From Actinomycetota bacterium (GTDB lineage: Bacteria; Actinomycetota; Actinomycetes; Streptosporangiales; Streptosporangiaceae), in NCBI GenBank assembly GCA_003541285.1, contig DPMS01000826.1, positions 1 to 8,933 of the forward strand: a stretch of DNA of 8,933 bases, read 5' to 3'. Both the position numbers and the translations under genes were made by a program. This document shows positions 6,049-8,933 of this stretch, piece by piece. The notes under the pieces were generated by a model that ran no database searches, was not told the origin of the DNA, and saw only the letters and a list, made by a program, of their open reading frames with translations. Every line of letters begins with the position of its first letter. Within the stretch, counting starts at the first letter, position 1.

Positions 6049-7224
6049 ATGAGCCTGCACCTGGAAACCCGTGCCATCCACGCCGCCGCCCCCGATCTGA
6101 GCGGGTCCCGGCCGGTCAGTGTCCCGATCTACCAGACCTCGACCTTTGCCTTCACCGATCCGGTGGCCTGCTCGGAGGCGCTGGCCGACCCCGGCGCCGG
6201 TTTCGCGTACAGCCGCTACCGCAACCCGACCACCAGTGCGCTGGAGGACGCGGTCGCGGATCTGGAGGGGGGTGTGGGCGCGATCGCGACCAGTTCCGGC
6301 ATGGGCGCGATCAACGCGGTGCTGCTCGCCCTGCTCCGCCCCGGCGACCATGTCATCGCCCAGCGGTGCCTGTACGGCGGGACCTTCTCGGTCTTCGTCG
6401 GCCTCGCCGCCCGCTACGGCATCGACGTCAGTTACATCTCCGGGCGGGACGCGGCGGAACTGACCGCTGCCCTGCGGCCGCGGTCCCGGCTGCTGTACCT
6501 GGAGACGGTCGCCAACCCGACGGTCGCGGTCAGCGACCAGCCGGCGCTGCTGGCAGCGGCCCGTTCGGCCGGGCTGACGTGTGTGGTGGACAACACCTTC
6601 GCCACGCCGCTGCTGTGCCGGCCGATCGAGCACGGCGCCGACATCGTGCTCCATTCCGCCACCAAGTACCTGGGCGGCCACGACGACGTCACCCTCGGGG
6701 TGATCGTTTCTGCCCAGGACGAGATGCACCACGCGCTCTGGAAGAACTCGGTGGACCTCGGCGTGGCGGCGGATCCCTTTGCCGCCTGGCTCACCATCCG
6801 CGGGCTGAAGACGCTGTCCCTGCGGATGGCACGCCATTGCGAGAACGCGGCGCATCTGGCGGAACGGCTCGCCGCTCACCCGGCCGTGGCGGAAGTGCAC
6901 TGGCCCGGCCTGCCCAGCCACCCCGACCACGCGGTCGCGCGGCGGCTGCTGTCCGGATTCGGCGGCATGGTCGCCTTCGATGTGGCCGGCGGGCGCGAGG
7001 CCGGCCTGGCGTTCGTCAGCGCGCTGCGCCTGGCCGCGCTCGCCCCCTCGCTGGGCGGCACCGAGACGCTGGTGCTGCATCCCGCGTCCACCTCGCACCG
7101 GCAGATGGACGCGGCCGGGCTGAAGGAGGCGGGCATCGGCGAGGGAAGCATCCGGGTCTCGGTCGGGCTGGAACATCCTGACGACCTGTGGGCCGACTTC
7201 GCTCAGGCCCTCCCGGCCGGCTGA
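6049..7224 (+). CDS. PLP-dependent trans-sulfuration enzyme (cystathionine gamma-lyase/synthase family)
   Basis: This 391-residue cytoplasmic protein belongs to the Cys/Met metabolism PLP-dependent family. Conserved features are VPIYQTSTF (25-33), YSRYRNPT with Tyr54 and Arg56 (phosphate contacts from the neighbouring subunit), and TSSGMGAI (81-88). Further along are Tyr109 in LYGGTF stacking on the cofactor, LETVANPT (151-158), Asp181 in VVDNTFATP, the Schiff-base Lys206 in LHSATKYLGGHDD, and the substrate-carboxylate Arg369 in SIRVSVGLE. Methionine gamma-lyases carry Cys in YGCT; here it is Gly111, so that activity is less likely. Cystathionine gamma-lyase, gamma-synthase or acylhomoserine sulfhydrylase cannot be separated by eye, so no symbol is given. 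I chose ATG 6049 over the in-frame GTG at 5965. Homology starts at LETRAIHA, and codons 5965-6048 include many A/T-ending ones (ACT, ACA, CCA, AGA) unlike the gene body. No other sulfur gene is adjacent. Confidence 0.88.
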   Translation: MSLHLETRAIHAAAPDLSGSRPVSVPIYQTSTFAFTDPVACSEALADPGAGFAYSRYRNPTTSALEDAVADLEGGVGAIATSSGMGAINAVLLALLRPGDHVIAQRCLYGGTFSVFVGLAARYGIDVSYISGRDAAELTAALRPRSRLLYLETVANPTVAVSDQPALLAAARSAGLTCVVDNTFATPLLCRPIEHGADIVLHSATKYLGGHDDVTLGVIVSAQDEMHHALWKNSVDLGVAADPFAAWLTIRGLKTLSLRMARHCENAAHLAERLAAHPAVAEVHWPGLPSHPDHAVARRLLSGFGGMVAFDVAGGREAGLAFVSALRLAALAPSLGGTETLVLHPASTSHRQMDAAGLKEAGIGEGSIRVSVGLEHPDDLWADFAQALPAG

Positions 7225-7261
7225 CCAGCTGGCCGGCTGACTCTCCTGGCGGGATGGTCAG
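7221..7261. terminator. Inverted repeat spanning the two convergent stop codons
   Basis: CTGACCA (7221-7227) and TGGTCAG (7255-7261) are perfect reverse complements 27 bases apart. The stop codon of the trans-sulfuration gene (7222-7224) lies in one arm and that of the ArsR-GNAT gene (7258-7260) in the other. Inside, GCCGGC at 7216-7221 and again at 7232-7237 can form a competing shorter stem. An 11-bp direct repeat, GGCCGGCTGAC, occurs at 7215-7225 and 7231-7241. A bidirectional terminator is plausible, though no T tract is present. Confidence 0.35.
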
Positions 7262-8169
7262 TCCTGGCCGGTGACGGGACTGCGGCGCTCCATCAGGACC
7301 ACGTCCCGCCAGCGGCCGTGGTGGCGGCCGATCCGCTTGCGGATGCCGACGGCCCGGAACCCGGCCCGCTCGTGCAGCCGCAGGCTGGCCGAGTTCTCCG
7401 GGAAGATGCCGGACTGGATGGTCCAGATCCCGGCCGCCTCGGTCGAGCCGATCAGCGCCCGGAGCAGGGTGAAGCCTGACCCGCGGCGCTGGCTCGCCGG
7501 ATCCACGTACACCGAGTGCTCCACCACGCCCGCGTACACACACCGGCCGGAGACGGCGGACACCGCCGCCCAGCCGAGGACCGCACCGCTGTCTGCCGCC
7601 ACGGCCACATGCCGGTGCCCGGGAAGTTTTCCCGCGTCGAACTCCTCCCACGAGGGAGCCTGGGTCTCGAAGCTCGCCTGGCCCGTGTCGAGCCCGGCCT
7701 GGTAGATGGCGAGCACCTGACCGGCGTCGGCGGGCTCCAGGGGCCGGATGGCAATGCCGCCAGCACCGCCGGCCGGGGCCGGCCGGTTCGCTGGGGGGTC
7801 GCAGGCGGGCTGGCTGAGCCCGGCCGGGGCCGGGGGGTGGTTCCCCACGACGAGGTCGGCGGCGGTTGGGAAGCCGTCCACGCAAGCTTCGTTAAGCCGG
7901 TAGTAGTGAGCAGTCCCACGCCGTTCGACGAGCACGAAACGCACCTCGGCCAGCACCTTGAGGTGCTGGGACACGGTGGACTGGCCGACGTGCGCCGCGC
8001 CCACGATCTGGCCCACGGTCATGGGCTCCTGGCGGCGTGCGAGCAGGGAAACGATCTCGATCCTGGTCGGCTCGGCGAGCGCGCGGAACCAGGCCGCATA
8101 CTGCATGGCGGCGTCCCGGCCCAGTGACGGTGGCGGCGGGCCGCCCGCGGTCTGCATATCACCATTCAT
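7258..8169 (-). CDS. ArsR-type regulator fused to a GNAT acetyltransferase (ArsN1/phosphinothricin acetyltransferase-like)
   Basis: This 303-residue protein has two domains. Residues about 22-108 form a winged helix-turn-helix of the ArsR/SmtB type (AWFRALAEPTRIEIVSLLAR at 26-45, recognition helix STVSQHLKVL at 64-73, wing VERRGTAHYYRL). A Pro/Ala-rich linker (about 109-137) follows. Residues about 139-296 are a GNAT domain of the phosphinothricin/arsinothricin acetyltransferase kind: IAIRPLEPADAGQVLAIYQ, ASFETQAPSWEEF, the acetyl-CoA loop SVYVDPASQRRGSG (219-232), and ENSASLRLHERAGF (258-271). Such enzymes acetylate the amino group of phosphinothricin-like amino acids in the cytoplasm; the real substrate here is unknown. 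Canonical ArsR Cys-x-Cys ligands in helix 3 are absent; the only cysteines are 96, 123 and 210. The ATG at 8169 has a weak GAGCG site, and M5 at 8157 is an alternative. A dyad over the start codon suggests autoregulation. It is divergent from the PaiB homologue. Confidence 0.88.
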   Translation of the reverse strand: MNGDMQTAGGPPPPSLGRDAAMQYAAWFRALAEPTRIEIVSLLARRQEPMTVGQIVGAAHVGQSTVSQHLKVLAEVRFVLVERRGTAHYYRLNEACVDGFPTAADLVVGNHPPAPAGLSQPACDPPANRPAPAGGAGGIAIRPLEPADAGQVLAIYQAGLDTGQASFETQAPSWEEFDAGKLPGHRHVAVAADSGAVLGWAAVSAVSGRCVYAGVVEHSVYVDPASQRRGSGFTLLRALIGSTEAAGIWTIQSGIFPENSASLRLHERAGFRAVGIRKRIGRHHGRWRDVVLMERRSPVTGQD

Positions 8170-8188
8170 CGCTCATTGACGATAGATG
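8163..8188. promoter_or_regulatory. Imperfect dyad over the ArsR-GNAT start codon, candidate operator
   Basis: CATTCATCG (8163-8171) and CGATAGATG (8180-8188) are inverted copies matching at seven of nine positions around an eight-base spacer. The stretch is distinctly AT-richer than its neighbourhood, and one arm includes the start codon of the fusion gene. ArsR/SmtB proteins bind imperfect AT-rich dyads in their own promoters, so this is the natural autoregulatory site; it could also influence the divergent paiB-like promoter about 80 bp away. Confidence 0.4.
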
Positions 8189-8264
8189 ATTCGGCGGGTG
8201 CGCGCATATGCGCATCCGGGAGCCGGCAGGCACCGGTGGCTGGCTGCCCGGCCGGGGGCGCGCA

Positions 8265-8270
8265 TAGGCT
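8265..8270 (+). promoter_or_regulatory. Candidate -10 element of a leaderless paiB-like transcript
   Basis: TAGGCT, a common actinobacterial -10 form, ends seven bases before the GTG at 8278. The message would therefore start at or beside the start codon. No Shine-Dalgarno sequence of useful length and spacing is present (only AGG three bases before GTG). The -35 region, TGGCTG at 8241-8246, is a poor match. Confidence 0.5.
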
Positions 8271-8277
8271 CACAGGC

Positions 8278-8933
8278 GTGTACCTCCCACCCCATTTCGC
8301 CGCCCCCGGCGAGGATGAGGTCGCTGCCTTCGTCAATGGCGTCGCCGCGGCTGACCTTGTCACCTTCGACGGGACCAAGCCGGTCGCCAGTCTCATCCCG
8401 GTCATCTGGGACCGGTCAGGTGAGGCGGCTGGCGCGCACGGGCGCCTGCTCGGCCATCTGGCACTGGCCAACCCGCAGTGGCAGTCCACCTCACCCGGGG
8501 CGGTCGCGCTGGCGATCGTGCACGGGCCGCAGTCCTACGTGTCGCCCACGTGGTACCCGGCTAAAGCGCGGCACGGCCGGGTGGTGCCCACCTGGAACTA
8601 CCTCACCGTTCACTTCACCGGACCGCTCACGATTCACCGGGATCCGGAGTGGCTGCGTGCCGTGGTGACCCGGCTGACCAGCCAGCATGAGGCGGCGCGG
8701 CCGCAGCCCTGGGCGGTGACTGACGCCCCGCCCGAGTACATCGACGGGCAGCTGCGCGGGATCGTCGGGGTCGAGCTGGTGATCGCCTCGGTGGAGGCTA
8801 AGTACAAGCTCAGCCAGAACCGCAGTGCCGAGGATCAGGCCGGCGCCATCGACGGCATGCGGGATGGGCCGGGCGCGGGCGCGGCCGCCGTCGCCGACGC
8901 GATGGCAGCCGGGATGGCCGCGCGGGAAGCAGG
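8278..8933 (+). CDS. paiB: PaiB-family FMN-binding protein, 3' end outside the window
   Basis: The frame is open from GTG 8278 to the window edge (218 codons, no stop). It matches the FMN-binding negative transcriptional regulator (PaiB) family, which has a split-barrel flavin-binding fold. Diagnostic segments are MYLPPHF at the N-terminus, SYVSPTWYPAK (86-96), HGRVVPTWNYLTVHFTG (99-115), and KYKLSQNRSAED (175-186). Family members are about 200-220 residues, so only a few residues should be missing. In Bacillus subtilis, PaiB is encoded with PaiA, a GNAT acetyltransferase of polyamines, and affects sporulation and protease genes; its biochemical role is poorly defined. The GTG start is chosen because the conserved N-terminus begins there. 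The gene appears leaderless and is divergent from an ArsR-GNAT fusion, with 108 bp between start codons. That places a GNAT and a PaiB homologue side by side, though not in one operon. Confidence 0.9.
   Translation, partial: MYLPPHFAAPGEDEVAAFVNGVAAADLVTFDGTKPVASLIPVIWDRSGEAAGAHGRLLGHLALANPQWQSTSPGAVALAIVHGPQSYVSPTWYPAKARHGRVVPTWNYLTVHFTGPLTIHRDPEWLRAVVTRLTSQHEAARPQPWAVTDAPPEYIDGQLRGIVGVELVIASVEAKYKLSQNRSAEDQAGAIDGMRDGPGAGAAAVADAMAAGMAAREA

Noticed and set aside
5914..7176. A 420-codon open frame antisense to the trans-sulfuration gene
   Set aside because: The opposite strand encodes a protein with every catalytic residue of a known family. The antisense translation is low-complexity Gly/Arg/Gln-rich and mirrors its codon bias.

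Overview
The window is very GC-rich, with G or C at most third codon positions. It carries several actinobacterial hallmarks: TAGxxT-type -10 boxes placed directly before start codons, a CtaG/caa3-type oxidase assembly protein, and a membrane-anchored protein with a family 2 carbohydrate-binding module. It is best read as chromosome of an actinomycete (Actinomycetota); I cannot name the genus. I see no rRNA, tRNA, CRISPR array, insertion sequence or phage gene.

Layout, left to right. (1) bioA (153-1469, +), the biotin-pathway aminotransferase, is followed by an aldo/keto reductase (1537-2490, +) that has its own promoter starting on the bioA stop codon. (2) A secreted trypsin-like serine protease (3465-2545, -) converges on the reductase. 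Its upstream region holds two near-identical 19-bp direct repeats. (3) Across a 385-bp intergenic region lies a divergent seven-helix CtaG-family protein (3851-4795, +). It converges, with only 10 bp between, on a small conserved actinobacterial hypothetical (5081-4806, -). That gene sits 40 bp behind a membrane-anchored CBM2-domain protein (5877-5122, -). (4) A PLP-dependent trans-sulfuration enzyme (6049-7224, +) converges on an ArsR-type regulator fused to a GNAT acetyltransferase (8169-7258, -). (5) Divergent from the fusion gene, and apparently leaderless, is a PaiB-family FMN-binding protein (8278 to the window end, +). It is cut by the window edge at what should be nearly full length.

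Most of this is ordinary chromosomal housekeeping arranged in short convergent and divergent units rather than one large operon. The part with the best claim to be an uncharacterised system is the right end. There a DNA-binding ArsR domain and a phosphinothricin/arsinothricin-type acetyltransferase share one polypeptide, and an imperfect dyad overlaps its own start codon. The divergent partner is a PaiB homologue, which recalls the Bacillus paiA (GNAT) / paiB pairing. A second item is the CBM2 protein, which has no catalytic domain and appears to lack some of the binding-face tryptophans.
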